53,475 bases of DNA from positions 1 through 53,475 of IMG/VR virus record IMGVR_UViG_3300028388_004078; one strand, 5' to 3'. The stretch's first letter is position 1. Every line of letters begins with the position of its first letter. Positions 7,837 to 14,580 of the stretch are shown here, in pieces. The notes under the pieces are model-generated. The model had not been told where the DNA came from. It was given only the letters and a program-made list of their open reading frames with translations, and did no database searches. A program made the translations under genes and the position numbers. This DNA is from a virus.

Positions 7837-7915
7837 GATTCGTCTCCTTGCTAGGCTAACGTTTCATAGCTGTCTCCTTTCTTGATGGTGCCAGATATCT
7901 CCGTCACGTATGTGA

Positions 7916-7990
7916 TGGTGCCGCCAGGGAGAATCGAACTCCCACTAACCCCCTACCAAAGGGTTGTGCTACCATTATCACTACGGCGGC
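7916..7990 (-). tRNA. tRNA-Thr(GGT)
   Basis: Acceptor GCCGCCG/TGGCGGC, anticodon stem ACCCT/GGGGT with loop TTGGTAG (GGT), T arm GGGAG/CTCCC, encoded CCA. Third threonine isoacceptor of the array. Confidence 0.82.
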
Positions 7991-8005
7991 GTTACGTGTT
8001 TGGGA

Positions 8006-8176
8006 TCATGGGCTGCCGCTTTTGCGGCGTCCCGCGATCAGGTCGTGTGTGTGTTTTCGGTCGGCTTCTGGCATTTTCAGCCAGCGCTGGATTTCGTCGA
8101 GTGTTCGCCCGCAACCACTGCAAAGCATGGTCTTCGGGTCAATACGGCATACCTTGATGCACGGCGATGGTACCAT
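8006..8176 (-). CDS. DUF1289 family small protein
   Basis: The 56-residue product from the ATG at 8176 begins VPSPCIKVCRIDPKTMLCSGCGRTLDEIQRWLKM, the signature of DUF1289: four cysteines in a C-x3-C-x8-C-x2-C pattern then a GRTLDEI-x-W helix. These small proteins are common in proteobacteria; their function is unknown and the cysteines probably bind metal. It lies between tRNA-Thr(GGT) and tRNA-Trp and was probably acquired from a host. Confidence 0.8.
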   Translation of the reverse strand: MVPSPCIKVCRIDPKTMLCSGCGRTLDEIQRWLKMPEADRKHTHDLIAGRRKSGSP

Positions 8177-8191
8177 CTGCGACCTCGGAAA

Positions 8192-8267
8192 TGGCAGGGG
8201 AGCAGGGAATCGAACCCCGTCTGTCGCGGTTTTGGAGACCGCCGCTCTACCAGTGAGCTGCACCCCC
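8192..8267 (-). tRNA. tRNA-Trp(CCA)
   Basis: Anticodon stem GCGGT/ACCGC with loop CTCCAAA (CCA), D arm GCTC/GAGC, T loop TTCGATT, G73 and encoded CCA. One acceptor pair is a T-T mismatch. Confidence 0.88.
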
Positions 8268-8274
8268 ATGGTGT

Positions 8275-8350
8275 TGGTACTCCCGGCTGGATTCGAACCA
8301 GCGGCACCCGCCTTCGGAGGGCGGCGCTCTGTCCACTGAGCTACGGGAGT
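8275..8350 (-). tRNA. tRNA-Arg(CCG)
   Basis: Acceptor ACTCCCG/CGGGAGT, anticodon stem CCGCC/GGCGG with loop CTCCGAA (CCG, reads CGG), T loop TTCGAAT, encoded CCA. Confidence 0.9.
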
Positions 8351-8399
8351 GTGATCTATCTCTGCATATCACATCCGAGCTTCGATGTAAATATGTAGA

Positions 8400-9041
8400 T
8401 CAGAGTTGGTCTGGTGTTTTTCCGGTAAGCTGGTGCCGTACTTCCTCGCGGAGGGTCATGTTGCTGCGGGGCAGCGTCATGTCGGCACCACCAGCGGCGC
8501 GTTTCTTCGGCTTGCCATACCGCTCTTGGATGACATCAAACGGGTCACGTTCGACACGCACAATCTTCTCGACAGTCCGAGGCATCGAAGAACAGGCCCG
8601 GAGGACATTGACGCCAAGGGTGATCTGATCCGCCAGATCGTATTGACCGCCAATACGCGCGCATTCTTGAATGTCGCTCCAATGCGCCGAAGTCACCTTG
8701 TAACGGACATGTCCGTTCGTCAAATAAATTTTGACGCGCTTGGGCGAGTGTCGGCGCTGTTCAGACCGACCGACACGGGCTTCCAGCCAGTATCCATCGT
8801 TCATCAAGCTCACGAGTGTGGTGGACAACGGGCCGAAAGATATCTGCGGGTTGCGCAGCGCCTGCGTCTGTTTGATGTAGACCTCGCCTTCTTCGTCGTC
8901 ATAGACGATAGTGGTCAGATTTCCTTCCCAGAGCGTGTCGCCGCGAAGCGTGCGCTGCCGGGGCTTTTGAATTTCGCCGGGCTCAAAGGCAGGCATGTTG
9001 CCCAAGCCGGGAATATGAATTTCAGAACAAGGATTTTCCAT
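8400..9041 (-). CDS. Hypothetical protein, 213 residues
   Basis: The start at 9041 has GGAGGTGACT before the ATG, among the strongest ribosome-binding sites of the region. The protein has a strand-rich middle (TTIVYDDEEGEVYIKQTQAL; GYWLEARVGRSEQRRHSPKR) and a helical C-terminal part with ADQITLGVNVLRACSSMPRTVEKIVRVERDP, then a basic tail. No family recognised. It is the largest intact protein gene between 5.7 and 16 kb. Confidence 0.55.
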   Translation of the reverse strand: MENPCSEIHIPGLGNMPAFEPGEIQKPRQRTLRGDTLWEGNLTTIVYDDEEGEVYIKQTQALRNPQISFGPLSTTLVSLMNDGYWLEARVGRSEQRRHSPKRVKIYLTNGHVRYKVTSAHWSDIQECARIGGQYDLADQITLGVNVLRACSSMPRTVEKIVRVERDPFDVIQERYGKPKKRAAGGADMTLPRSNMTLREEVRHQLTGKTPDQL

Positions 9042-9106
9042 AGTCACCTCCGGTCGAATGCGCGAGCGCTGGCCATTCGTTATCGTCCAACGCTCGCGCA
9101 TGGGCG

Positions 9107-9312
9107 TTAGCCCTTGAGCAGTTCAGCGATGCCTTCGGCACTTTCGCCAGCGTCGGTCAGCGTGGCGACGATGTCGTCGAGGATCACGTCCGCAGCGGCT
9201 TGCGCTACTCGGTGATCTTCCCGCGAAGCATCTTCTTGAGAGCTTCGCGCTCGTCTTTCTTGATTGCGCTGACGACTTGGGTCAGTACGCCTTGGTTTGG
9301 TTGATCGGACAT
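9107..9312 (-). pseudogene. Small protein gene with a single-base frame break
   Basis: From the ATG at 9312 (GGAGGG upstream) the frame reads MSDQPNQGVLTQVVSAIKK...KKMLRGKITE and stops at TAG. One base is missing relative to a natural continuation: with GGGG instead of GGG near 9226 the product would run on as EDHRVAQAAADVILDD...GIAELLKG. Both halves look like one small helical protein. Homopolymer sequencing error or real decay cannot be told apart. Confidence 0.5.
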
Positions 9313-9339
9313 GTGTCCCTCCTTGGTTACAACAAGGAC

Positions 9340-9368
9340 AGCTTAACACGCCTACAACTGATTCACAA
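9340..9368 (-). promoter_or_regulatory. GANTC-containing promoter
   Basis: TTGTGA, 17-bp spacer, TAAGCT on the minus strand. GAATC overlaps the end of the -35 element, the same phase as the TTGCGAATC promoters at 25-33 kb. Drives the small gene at 9107-9312. Confidence 0.5.
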
Positions 9369-9376
9369 GGTAAAAT

Positions 9377-9464
9377 TGGAGGACCGGGTGGGATTCGAAC
9401 CCACGATGGACTTTCGTCTGCGGATTAAGAGTCCGCTCCCTTCGACCACTCTGGGCACCGGTCC
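9377..9464 (-). tRNA. Type II tRNA with Lys anticodon (CTT)
   Basis: Acceptor GGACCGG/CCGGTCC with discriminator U and encoded CCA; D stem CCC/GGG; anticodon stem GCGGA/TCCGC with loop CTCTTAA, giving CTT. A 15-nt variable region forms a small GAC/GTC stem, so this is a class II tRNA body (as in Ser, Leu and Tyr) with a lysine anticodon. Its aminoacylation identity is uncertain. Confidence 0.75.
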
Positions 9465-9472
9465 ATTGACGG

Positions 9473-10060
9473 CTACGCCGTCTTACGTGCCCCTACTCCG
9501 GGCTTTACCGGACGGCGCACAGGTTGTATGACATCCGTCTCTGTAATACGGATTAGAAGCCGTGTCAGTGGTTGATCAGCAAAAACTCCCCGGTGCCAAT
9601 CAAATCGAGTGAAGGTGTAGAAGGCGTCGAGGCCAATAGGCGCGACAGCGACATCCTCGGGAATTTGACCGACAATATCCTTCTGGTGTGTTTCTTCTTG
9701 ATCAGGAAGCCAGAGAACTAGGCTTTGATCAATGAACTCGGTTGGAGCACCGCCCATAATGAGCAGGTGGTGTTTTTCAGGGCGTGCCGGATGCAATGGG
9801 TTCGGCGGGCCATCAGGGTGCCACCCCGGTAGACAGGATTCTTTTGATGGCGTCAGGTTTTGCACCTTAACATCCGTCAAGACGCGCTTGTGTTTGTGTT
9901 CCAGCGGAGCTTGGCTGACCACATACTGGAAAAAAGGCGGTAGGCTGCGGTACGCCAGATCGAACGGCGCATACTTCCAGCCGTATTCAGGGAGAACGAA
10001 TTCCCCCTGAAACGAAACATCAGTGCGTTTGGGCGCGTCTTGGTTGAAGACACAACGCAT
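9473..10060 (-). CDS. Hypothetical protein, possible 2OG-Fe(II) oxygenase-like fold
   Basis: A 195-residue protein whose ATG overlaps the stop codon of the gene before it (TGATG), so translation is coupled. It contains a GWHPDGP segment near residue 80 (HxD) and, about 65 residues later, FDWHRG then TRLLIRIT, which resembles the HxD...H...R metal and 2-oxoglutarate site of cupin-type oxygenases. The match is by eye and weak; it may equally be an unrelated structural or modification protein. Confidence 0.45.
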   Translation of the reverse strand: MRCVFNQDAPKRTDVSFQGEFVLPEYGWKYAPFDLAYRSLPPFFQYVVSQAPLEHKHKRVLTDVKVQNLTPSKESCLPGWHPDGPPNPLHPARPEKHHLLIMGGAPTEFIDQSLVLWLPDQEETHQKDIVGQIPEDVAVAPIGLDAFYTFTRFDWHRGVFADQPLTRLLIRITETDVIQPVRRPVKPGVGARKTA

Positions 10061-10480
10061 CAGTAACCGCAGTCGTAGTCGTCCACGTGTCGCGTGAACG
10101 TGCCGTCATTGAAGGTGTATACGACCTGATAGTTGGCCGTAAACTCGCGGTCAAGGGCGGGAATGACCACGTTCGAGATTGCCGCGCTGATGGCCTTGTA
10201 GTCGTAGTCACCTTCGGGCGTCAGCCCGAGATCGTCGGAGAGTTCCCCGTAAAGGCGCGCCTTGCCGTTTATATCGCTCATTCCAATCAACGAATCAGTT
10301 TCGTGCTTGCACGGCTCGCCGTCGTTGAAGTTCGGAGTGTATCCGTAGACATAGATGACGCCGACCGTGCCCATCTGATCGATGGCCTCAAGAACCGGGG
10401 ACACCGAATCGGTGATAAGTTGAAGAAGTTCCGCTTCTTTGGTCTGGACCGCCTCAACAGCAGCCGTGAGTGTTTGGCAC
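10060..10480 (-). pseudogene. Hypothetical protein gene with one extra base near its start
   Basis: The best start is the GTG at 10480 with AGGAGG 5 bp upstream, but the long frame TLTAAVEAVQTKEAELLQLITDSVSP...FTRHVDDYDCGY is offset by one base. With one C fewer at about 10476 the product would read MQTLTAAVEAVQTK, a natural start. The body (about 139 residues) has an amphipathic helix, then TVGVIYVYGY and a C-terminal strand-rich part. Function unknown. Probably a functional gene with a sequence error or a very recent lesion. Confidence 0.5.
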
Positions 10481-10539
10481 GTGTTCCTCCTATGTAAGAT
10501 GAGAATCACATACCGCACTGGACAGAGGAAGTCAAGTAT

Positions 10540-10614
10540 TGGTTGGGAGGGCAGGATTCGAACCTGCGACATCCTGATTCAAAGTCAGGCGCTCTACCAC
10601 TGAACTACCTCCCA
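10540..10614 (-). tRNA. tRNA-Gln(TTG)
   Basis: Acceptor TGGGAGG/CCTCCCA, anticodon stem CCTGA/TCAGG with loop CTTTGAA (TTG), T arm GCAGG/CCTGC, encoded CCA. Confidence 0.9.
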
Positions 10615-10622
10615 ACGAGGAT

Positions 10623-10712
10623 TGGCGGACAGCCGAGGTCTCGATCCCCAGACCTATCACTAGGCCCCATCCGCTTTCAAGGCGGTGCCGCACCCCGTGC
10701 GATTGACTGTCC
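10623..10712 (-). tRNA. tRNA-Ser(TGA)
   Basis: Type II tRNA, acceptor GGACAGT/GCTGTCC, G73, encoded CCA, long variable arm with CCTAGTGATAGG stem-loop, anticodon loop CTTGAAA (TGA). Confidence 0.88.
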
Positions 10713-10713
10713 A

Positions 10714-10789
10714 TGGTACTCCCGACCGGACTCGAACCGATACCACTAACCTTATGAGGGCCGCGCTCTACCAATTAAGCTACAGGAGC
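10714..10789 (-). tRNA. tRNA-Met(CAT), elongator or Ile2 type
   Basis: Acceptor GCTCCTG/CGGGAGT, D arm GCTT/GAGC, anticodon loop CTCATAA (CAT), normal short variable loop, encoded CCA. Its 5' end overlaps the last 10 bases of the HNH gene at 10780-11190. Whether C34 is modified to read ATA cannot be seen. Confidence 0.82.
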
Positions 10790-11190
10790 AAATGTCCGTT
10801 GTCAAACTCCCAGTGACAATTAGGACATAGAACAACTAGATTTTCTATGGAGTTTACCACAGTAACCAATGTTTCCGCAGGAAAATCCTTGATGTCTCTT
10901 ATGTGACAAACATGCGTGTGCTTATCGTAAGCACAATTCTCACAAACAGAGTCTTTTGCATCGTACGCCACTTTTCGTGCGTGCTGTCTGAGAAAAGCGT
11001 ATCTTGAGCTTCTAGGCCCCGCAGTCGCCCGCACGTCCGCCAGCGTCTTTAGTTCCCAGTAATCTTCCTTGGGTTCCTTGGTTTTTGTTTTTCCAGTTCC
11101 CAAACGATTGTTGTTGTATTTTGCCGCGCATGAGCGTGAACAGAAACTAGGGTTTAAGGTTTTGTTCCCGCAATTTTTACAACAATTCAT
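10780..11190 (-). CDS. HNH endonuclease (probable homing enzyme)
   Basis: The 136-residue product from the ATG at 11190 has two zinc-finger-like parts: an N-terminal CKNCGNKTLNPSFCSRSC treble-clef-like motif and a C-terminal HNH core, CENCAYDKHTHVCHIRDIKDFP...NLVVLCPNCHWEFDNGH, with both CxxC pairs and the His residues present. Free-standing HNH nucleases commonly invade phage genomes between tRNA genes. It overlaps the 5' end of tRNA-Met. It appears intact, in contrast to two other HNH genes nearby. Confidence 0.8.
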   Translation of the reverse strand: MNCCKNCGNKTLNPSFCSRSCAAKYNNNRLGTGKTKTKEPKEDYWELKTLADVRATAGPRSSRYAFLRQHARKVAYDAKDSVCENCAYDKHTHVCHIRDIKDFPAETLVTVVNSIENLVVLCPNCHWEFDNGHLLL

Positions 11191-11201
11191 GTTACGTCCT
11201 A

Positions 11202-11292
11202 TGGCGGATAGCCGAGGACTTGAACCCCAGACCCCTCCCGAGGCCCACATCGCTTTCGAAGCGAGTCGGCGCGCCTGTCCGATTGATTATCC
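11202..11292 (-). tRNA. tRNA-Ser(CGA)
   Basis: Type II tRNA, acceptor GGATAAT/GCTATCC, G73, encoded CCA, long variable arm, anticodon loop TTCGAAA (CGA). Fourth serine tRNA; GGA, GCT, TGA and CGA together cover all serine codons. Confidence 0.88.
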
Positions 11293-11298
11293 ATTTGT

Positions 11299-11376
11299 TG
11301 GTACCCGAGGCGGGATTCGAACCCGCAAAACCCATCTTTTGAGGATGGTATGCTATTCCCTTTACATCGCTCGGGC
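11299..11376 (-). tRNA. tRNA-Leu(CAA) with short variable loop
   Basis: Acceptor GCCCGAG/CTCGGGT, D stem ATGT/GCAT, anticodon stem CCATC/GATGG with loop CTCAAAA (CAA), variable loop only GTTTT, T arm GCGGG/CCCGC, encoded CCA. Leucine tRNAs normally have a long variable arm; this one is class I. Confidence 0.82.
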
Positions 11377-11383
11377 AAAATAA

Positions 11384-11461
11384 TGGTACCCCCGGTGGGA
11401 CTCGAACCCACAAAACCCACCTTTTAAGGGTGGTATGCTATTCCACTTACATCGCGAGGGC
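11384..11461 (-). tRNA. tRNA-Leu(TAA) with short variable loop
   Basis: Same body as the CAA gene beside it: D arm with ATGT/GCAT, anticodon stem CCACC/GGTGG with loop CTTAAAA (TAA), variable loop GTTTT, encoded CCA. The shared body shows the three adjacent leucine genes arose by tandem duplication. Confidence 0.82.
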
Positions 11462-11471
11462 ATGATTGAAT

Positions 11472-11549
11472 TGGTACCCGAGGGGGGACTCGAACCCCCA
11501 AAACCCAGCTTCTAAGGCTAGTATGCTATGCCAATTACATCGCTCGGGC
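11472..11549 (-). tRNA. tRNA-Leu(TAG) with short variable loop
   Basis: Third member of the tandem class I leucine set: anticodon stem CTAGC/GCTGG with loop CTTAGAA (TAG), variable loop GTTTT, acceptor GCCCGAG/CTCGGGT, encoded CCA. Confidence 0.82.
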
Positions 11550-11556
11550 ACAGAGC

Positions 11557-11757
11557 TTAGCTGTATTCCAGCGCTCCATGTTCTTCGGCTTGGGTGAGAA
11601 AGCGCTCAATCACACCCATTGCAAGCTGTACCTGTTCGACTTGTTTTGGATCAGACAGGATTTCCTCCGGCTTGATGCGCCCCCCATTGAATAAATCGTA
11701 ATAGGGGTCATCAGAAATGACGACATCTGCGTCGTCGTTAAATTCGAACGGCTTCAT
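11557..11757 (-). CDS. Small acidic hypothetical protein
   Basis: A 66-residue protein (MKPFEFNDDADVVISDDPYYDLF...) with GAGGA before the ATG. The N-terminal half is acidic and the C-terminal half is a predicted helix (DPKQVEQVQLAMGVIERFL). It lies between a class I leucine tRNA and tRNA-Leu(GAG). No family recognised. Confidence 0.5.
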   Translation of the reverse strand: MKPFEFNDDADVVISDDPYYDLFNGGRIKPEEILSDPKQVEQVQLAMGVIERFLTQAEEHGALEYS

Positions 11758-11779
11758 TTCATTCCTCGTCTATGTTTTG

Positions 11780-11862
11780 TGCGCAGGGAGGTACTTGAAC
11801 CCTCACGACCTCTCGGACACCGCCCCCTCAAGATGGCGCGTCTGCCGTTCCGCCGCCTGCGC
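11780..11862 (-). tRNA. tRNA-Leu(GAG)
   Basis: Class II leucine tRNA: acceptor GCGCAGG/CCTGCGC, long variable arm, anticodon loop TTGAGGG (GAG) closed by a stem with one A-C mismatch. CCA is not fully encoded (ACA follows), unlike most of its neighbours. Confidence 0.75.
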
Positions 11863-11864
11863 AT

Positions 11865-11938
11865 TGGTTGTCCTGAGAAGAATCGAACTTCTATCTAACG
11901 ATTATCAGTCGTTTGCTCTACCGTTGAGCTACAGGACA
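11865..11938 (-). tRNA. tRNA-Ile(GAT)
   Basis: Acceptor TGTCCTG/CAGGACA, anticodon stem AACGA/TCGTT with loop CTGATAA (GAT), T arm GAAGT-type with TTCGATT, encoded CCA. Confidence 0.88.
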
Positions 11939-11973
11939 GCTATTTTTAGTAGTCCATACTGACTACTATGAAA

Positions 11974-12047
11974 TGGTAGTCCGCCGAGGTATCGAACCCC
12001 GTACCCACGCTCATCAGGCGTGTGCCTCACCTTTTGACCTACGGACC
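11974..12047 (-). tRNA. tRNA-Ile(GAT), second copy
   Basis: Acceptor GGTCCGT/GCGGACT, anticodon stem CACGC/GCGTG with loop CTGATGA (GAT, with G37 instead of A37), encoded CCA. Different body from the first isoleucine tRNA. An 8-bp hairpin (11947-11968, TAGTAGTC) separates the two. Confidence 0.75.
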
Positions 12048-12054
12048 ATGAATT

Positions 12055-12129
12055 TGGAGCGGAAGGAGGGTAACGCTCCCTCTTATCTTGATTGGCAACC
12101 AAGCGCATTTACTTCTATGCTACATCCGC
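12055..12129 (-). tRNA. tRNA-Gly(GCC) with odd T loop
   Basis: Acceptor GCGGATG-type, anticodon stem CTTGG/TCAAG with loop TTGCCAA (GCC), encoded CCA. The T stem GAGGG/CCCTC closes a loop AGCGTTA instead of the usual TTCRANY, so the standard T54-A58 and G18-U55 contacts are changed. Confidence 0.75.
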
Positions 12130-12545
12130 ATGTGCTGGCACCTATTAGATACCCAGCGACCTTTCACGGGACCCTCACGTAGCCAACGCTTTGGGTAGGT
12201 CCACGGAGGGTTGGTCTTCAACGCTCACCCCGGCTAGAGGCAAACTTCAACCAGTGCGCTTATCCGTGCCACACATTCGCCGGTGTGCGTTATCCAACTA
12301 CGTTCCAGACCTTCGCGACGGCCTTTTCCGAACCTCGGCACACGCCTTTGAGGTGGTCTAGCGTTTACAAGCACCGGCACAAAACTTAATACGCGCCCGG
12401 CGTGCTCCGCTTTCACACCAAACTGGGAGGGATTTGCTACGCTGGCTCCCTCGGGCCTGCTACACGCTAACCATGGCGAGGCACGACGATATTACGGTCG
12501 CATCCGCCTCCGTACGACCCGGAAGAACGGTTTCTCCCCGAAGGG
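12130..12545 (-). ncRNA. Long structured RNA between two glycine tRNAs
   Basis: About 415 bp with no credible gene, in the same transcript direction as the tRNAs. On the minus strand it forms many hairpins: CCC-TTCG-GGG near its 5' end, GGTCG/CGACC, GAGGGA/TCCCTC and CACAC/GTGTG. An 83-bp part (12334-12416) recurs nearly unchanged in the 3' end of the peptidyl-tRNA hydrolase gene (6978-7060). RNase P RNA was considered but its conserved 5' motif is absent. Candidate large phage RNA of unknown class. Confidence 0.5.
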
Positions 12546-12549
12546 ACTT

Positions 12550-12625
12550 TGGAGCGGATACGGGGATTCGAACCCCGACCATCAGATTGGAAATCTGTTA
12601 TGCTACCGTTAAACACCATACCCGC
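12550..12625 (-). tRNA. tRNA-Gly(TCC)
   Basis: Acceptor GCGGGTA/TATCCGC, anticodon loop TTTCCAA (TCC), T arm CGGGG/CCCCG with TTCGAAT, discriminator T, encoded CCA. Confidence 0.88.
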
Positions 12626-12656
12626 AATTAGCACCGACACTCTCGTGTCAGTATAC

Positions 12657-12737
12657 TGGCACCCACGGAGGGACTCGAACCCCCATTTTCATCCAGTTAC
12701 CTTACTCATGGTTCGTAGCCATGGGGGTTACGTGGGT
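12657..12737 (-). tRNA. Unusual tRNA-Arg(ACG) lacking a normal D arm
   Basis: Acceptor ACCCACG/CGTGGGT (7 bp perfect), G73, encoded CCA, T arm GGGGG/CCCTC with TTCGAGT, and a perfect anticodon arm CATGG/CCATG with loop CTACGAA (ACG). Between acceptor and anticodon arm there are only about 8 nt, too few for a D arm, while about 22 nt lie between anticodon and T arms. The 5' acceptor strand overlaps the 3' end of the SLOG gene at 12728. Confidence 0.6.
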
Positions 12738-13084
12738 ATGTCTTCTGCGTCAATAAGCTCGACGCCAGCTTCGCGGGCAAGCCGCATCATGTTGGCTGTG
12801 CCGCGTCCGCCGGAAAAAGCAACGCATAGGTCCGGCATCTTGAACGCAAGCATCCGTGAATTACGGGTACAACCGTCTTTGTTTCCATTGGCATCCCACA
12901 GTGCTTCCATAGCAACTGGTTGAATACCACGTTTCTTTGCCCAACGATGTGCCATTTGATCGGCACCGGCTGCATCACCATGCATTAGGAAGGTAAACTT
13001 CCGCTCAGCATGAAGCTTGTCGAGCACGGAGAACATCTCTCGCTGGTTGCGGTAATCTTTGCCGCCAGTAACCAATACGATCAT
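12728..13084 (-). CDS. SLOG/DUF2493 (YspA-like) nucleotide-binding protein
   Basis: The 118-residue product from the ATG at 13084 (GGAGGG upstream) shows the YspA/DUF2493 pattern: VLVTGGKDYRNQREMF at the N-terminus, FLMHGDAAGADQMAHRWA, then RNSRMLAFKMPDLCVAFSGGRGTANMMRLA. The GG-K/R-DY, HGxAxGAD and GGxGTA-M motifs form a Rossmann-like SLOG pocket that binds nucleotides or ADP-ribose-type ligands. Its stop codon lies inside the 5' end of the unusual tRNA-Arg gene. Role in the phage unknown. Confidence 0.8.
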   Translation of the reverse strand: MIVLVTGGKDYRNQREMFSVLDKLHAERKFTFLMHGDAAGADQMAHRWAKKRGIQPVAMEALWDANGNKDGCTRNSRMLAFKMPDLCVAFSGGRGTANMMRLAREAGVELIDAEDIPT

Positions 13085-13099
13085 AATGCCCTCCATTGT

Positions 13100-13173
13100 T
13101 GGCACGGGTGACGGGAATCGAACCCGCCTCAAAGCGTAGACAGCGCTTCTTCGTCCCAGACGAATACACCCGC
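13100..13173 (-). tRNA. tRNA-Asp(GTC)
   Basis: Acceptor GCGGGTG/CACCCGT, anticodon stem AAGCG/CGCTT with loop CTGTCTA (GTC). Position 37 is T where a purine is expected. Encoded CCA. The reading frame of a broken HNH gene runs through its 5' half. Confidence 0.78.
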
Positions 13174-13504
13174 ATGTGTTTCTCTATGGCAGTTTGCGTA
13201 CAGAAGTATGCATTTGTCTAGTTCTTTTTCTACCTTGTCCTAAGAACGATTTATGCCTCGCGCATCGATCCCGAAGTCTTTTTCTTCTGAATCTATGTGA
13301 TGAAAATCAAGGGCATCATAGCACTTGTCATAACCACAACGTTGGCACTTTCCGCCCTTCTTTTCAATGGCCTTCTTTTTATGTTTTTGCTGCGGTTTTT
13401 ACCCACTCAGTGTTACATGCGCGGCACCGCCATCTTTTGTCTGTTCTAAGGACAAACAAAGTCTTTCCGTGTTTCTTACAGCCCCTGAATTCTTCTTTGG
13501 CCAT
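13129..13504 (-). pseudogene. Broken HNH endonuclease
   Basis: From the ATG at 13504 (overlapping the stop of the gene before it) the frame reads MAKEEFRGCKKHGKTLFVL...KTAAKT and stops. After skipping one A in a run of five it continues KKKAIEKKGGKCQRCGYDKCYDALDFHHID...ELDKCILLYANCHRETH, the full HNH core. A TAG stop interrupts it between NRS and DKVEKELDKC. Two lesions make this a decayed homing nuclease unless both are errors. The remaining frame extends into tRNA-Asp. Confidence 0.75.
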
Positions 13505-13815
13505 CACGCTTCTTCTGGGATATCTCCCAAGTCAGTCACACCGAAGTGTGCGTAGAAATCTCTCAGTTCACGCTCGTCAATACAGAAAGTGTACCAACGA
13601 ACTTGACCAGTGTATTGGAACTGGTCTCGAAGGCTCATTGCTGCACCAGCAACAATGTCCGGGTTTTCCCTGATCCAGTCAGCATGCTCCGCGCATTCCA
13701 ACATGGTTCCATAGCGTGCCTCGTGGCCCGCCCACACACAATGGAACGGGGGTGCTGGCGACATTTCTCCCGCACTCATCGCGGTGCAGAATGCTACGAT
13801 TGGAACTAAACCCAT
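13504..13815 (-). CDS. Small, possibly exported hypothetical protein
   Basis: A 103-residue protein starting at 13815 with GAAGGA upstream. The first 18 residues (MGLVPIVAFCTAMSAGEM) are hydrophobic and could be a signal peptide without a basic N-terminus. The rest contains AGHEARYGTMLECAEHADWIRENPDI and TGQVRWYTFCIDERELRDFYAHFG. The TGATG overlap couples it to the broken HNH gene. No family recognised. Confidence 0.5.
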   Translation of the reverse strand: MGLVPIVAFCTAMSAGEMSPAPPFHCVWAGHEARYGTMLECAEHADWIRENPDIVAGAAMSLRDQFQYTGQVRWYTFCIDERELRDFYAHFGVTDLGDIPEEA

Positions 13816-13867
13816 TATGCTTCCTTCGATTTTTGGAGGACCGAACTGTCGTTCGATCTCGTAGAGA

Positions 13868-13956
13868 TGGAGGACCGGGTGGGATTCGCACCCACGACGA
13901 GGCATGCGCCTACCGGATTAAAAGTCCGGACCATCGACCACTTCGGATACCGGTCC
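13868..13956 (-). tRNA. Type II tRNA with Lys anticodon (TTT)
   Basis: Acceptor GGACCGG/CCGGTCC with U73 and encoded CCA, identical in these parts to the CTT gene at 9377. Anticodon stem CCGGA/TCCGG with loop CTTTTAA (TTT). The variable region forms a clear AGGC/GCCT stem of 17 nt, so it is class II. T loop begins TGCGAAT instead of TTCGAAT. Confidence 0.75.
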
Positions 13957-14124
13957 TTACAGACTAGCTTACGCTGGTCCCAAGTGCCCAAATAAATTGG
14001 GCGAGGTGGTCTCCGACCGCCCCGCCCGTTCCGCCTATTGACGTTTACGCGTCAACGTCAGGCGAACCCGGTAAGGCGTGGTAGACCACGAATTCGATCA
14101 TGTCCCAAAAGTCGTTTCATCGTG

Positions 14125-14469
14125 TCACTCCATATCTACGGGGACCAACCAGTACCCGTTGTTTCTTGTTTCACTTGGCGTGGCTATTGTCCAGCCCATT
14201 TCCGCCAATCTTTCTTTTCTCTGCCTAATCATCACCTGAATCGTTGTAACAGGGTCAGAAGGCATCCGCGTTTTATCGTATTCGTATTCGATATACGCGG
14301 CTTCGCAGAGTTCCGTGATGCTGAGACCTCGCCGTGCGCGGCGAGCTTCCAGCAGAGCAGCCAAGATATTTGCATAACGCCCTTCAAACTTGCCCAAAAC
14401 CCATTCGGGGCTTATTCGATACCGTGTGGGCCTTCCACACGTTGGACAGTATAGGTCTTCGTCAGTCAT
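14125..14469 (-). CDS. Zinc-ribbon plus winged-helix regulator-like protein
   Basis: A 114-residue protein. The N-terminus has a CPTCGRPTRYR zinc-ribbon half-motif. The C-terminal 50 residues (SDPVTTIQVMIRQRKERLAEMGWTI...RNNGYWLVP) match the recognition-helix and wing pattern of OmpR-type winged-helix DNA-binding domains. The start has no strong ribosome-binding site. A possible phage transcription regulator; targets unknown. A short frame follows it but is too small to call. Confidence 0.5.
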   Translation of the reverse strand: MTDEDLYCPTCGRPTRYRISPEWVLGKFEGRYANILAALLEARRARRGLSITELCEAAYIEYEYDKTRMPSDPVTTIQVMIRQRKERLAEMGWTIATPSETRNNGYWLVPVDME

Positions 14470-14580
14470 GGCAACCCAAATTAGGTGCGGTTTTTACCAG
14501 ACCGCAAACTGGACCGAAACGAGATCCTAGAGGATCAATCGTTGTATACCCGACAACGGTTTGTCTGTCAAGGTATTTTT

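Noticed and set aside
12130-12545. Phage RNase P RNA
   Set aside because: The conserved 5' core (GAGGAAAGTCC-like) and the 3' ACAGAAA-type element are not found.
13129-13504. Stop-codon reassignment of TAG, suggested by an in-frame TAG in the HNH gene
   Set aside because: The same gene also has a frame break, and several intact genes end at TAG, so decay is the simpler reading.
13971-14120. Another tRNA between tRNA-Lys(TTT) and the regulator gene
   Set aside because: Only simple hairpins (CCCAA/TTGGG; TTGACG/CGTCAA) are seen; no T arm or acceptor pairing.
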